DNA from: Betaproteobacteria bacterium | GTDB taxonomy: Bacteria; Pseudomonadota; Gammaproteobacteria; Tethybacterales; Tethybacteraceae | Length of the DNA stretch: 5,468 nt | Direction: 5' to 3' | Assembly: GCA_026710225.1 (NCBI GenBank) | Contig: JAPORI010000208.1 | Coordinates: 1 to 5,468, forward strand | Part shown: piece by piece, positions 5,206 through 5,468 of the stretch | Position numbering within the stretch: position 1 is the first letter of the stretch | Layout: each line of letters starts with the position of its first letter | The notes under the pieces: model-generated | Databases searched by the model: none | Seen by the model: only the letters and a program-made list of their open reading frames with translations | Told to the model about the DNA's origin: nothing | Translations under genes and position numbers: made by a program

Positions 5206-5468
5206 ATGTTGCACAAGCCGGCGGCGGCGCCAATCAAGCTGCGCCAAAGCCTTGTCTGGGTGGCCGGTTTCATTGCGCTTTCATTTCCGGCTGCCGGCAA
5301 TGCCTGCGACTTTCTTGCCGAGGAATTCTTCCGCCAGGCAACCGCTGCGCAAGTAAAAAAGTGTCTGGCATCCGGCACCGCTGTCAACAATCCCGGCGAA
5401 TCTGGCTGGGCGCCGCTGCACTGGGCGGCGGCCAACAGCCAGCAACCAGCAGTGATCGCCGCGTTGAT
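5206..5468 (+). CDS. Exported ankyrin-repeat protein, N-terminal part (cut by window edge)
   Basis: Only the first 87 residues are present. Residues 1-33 look like a Sec signal peptide: a positively charged start (Lys4, Lys11, Arg13), a hydrophobic core from about Leu16 to Ala30 (SLVWVAGFIALSF), and a cleavage-like AGNA before Cys34. This is not a good lipobox. The mature part opens with CDFLAEEFFRQAT, a helix-pair cap, with a second Cys at 53 that could pair with Cys34. The first clear ankyrin repeat begins at SGWAPLHWAAANSQQPAVIAAL (66-87), matching the consensus GxTPLHxAA. Ankyrin repeats bind proteins; exported ones in proteobacteria often act in the periplasm or toward eukaryotic hosts, but no target can be named. 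ATG 5206 has only a weak purine stretch (AAGAAA) before it, and an in-frame TTG lies eight codons upstream. It begins 53 bases after the PIN gene, with no convincing promoter or terminator between, so read-through is possible. Confidence 0.8.
   Translation, partial: MLHKPAAAPIKLRQSLVWVAGFIALSFPAAGNACDFLAEEFFRQATAAQVKKCLASGTAVNNPGESGWAPLHWAAANSQQPAVIAAL

Noticed and set aside
3272..5333. GGAATTCTTCCG occurs both in the dehydrogenase (near 3272) and in the ankyrin gene (near 5321).
   Set aside because: Both copies encode EFFR in the same frame within unrelated proteins, and the similarity does not extend further, so chance is the best explanation.

Overview
The window reads as bacterial DNA with a moderately high GC content, most likely from a proteobacterium. 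That placement is an inference: it rests on the codon choice (many GCC, CGC, CTG and GGC codons), AGGAG-type ribosome binding sites, and the bacterial families present (AraM/EgsA-type dehydrogenase, Xre-ImmA/IrrE protease, DUF4411 PIN protein, exported ankyrin protein). No ribosomal RNA, intact tRNA, CRISPR array or transposase is visible. Taken together it looks like an accessory, defence-island type region rather than conserved core.

Left part (1-1613, plus strand). The 3' part of a gene for an ABC/AAA_21-type ATPase enters from the left edge. It is cut by a single in-frame TGA at 230-232, but the frame is kept on both sides, and Walker B, the signature-like motif and the switch histidine all lie downstream. 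Overlapping its 3' end is a small gene whose order of acidic, Glu-x-Lys and Gln residues resembles a PD-(D/E)xK nuclease. The pair is arranged like two-gene ATPase-plus-nuclease anti-phage modules, here probably disabled or dependent on read-through.

Middle (1614-2075). This stretch has no intact gene. It holds what looks like a decayed, frameshifted gene on the minus strand (about 2005 down to 1698) followed by its own terminator-like hairpin, a perfect 10-bp inverted repeat at the frame switch, and a structured leader with a weak promoter candidate for the next gene.

Right part (2076-5468, plus strand). First comes an sn-glycerol-1-phosphate dehydrogenase of the AraM/EgsA family, which appears to start at a CTG codon behind a good AGGAG. 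After a 121-base gap containing a hairpin and a -10-like box come two overlapping genes: an Xre-HTH/ImmA-IrrE zinc protease and a DUF4411 PIN-domain RNase-like protein. These form a probable toxin-antitoxin-like stress or defence module. Last is the start of a gene for an exported ankyrin-repeat protein, cut by the right edge.

The dehydrogenase and the ankyrin gene have no obvious link to the two defence-like pairs. The whole looks like a patchwork of small independent cassettes.
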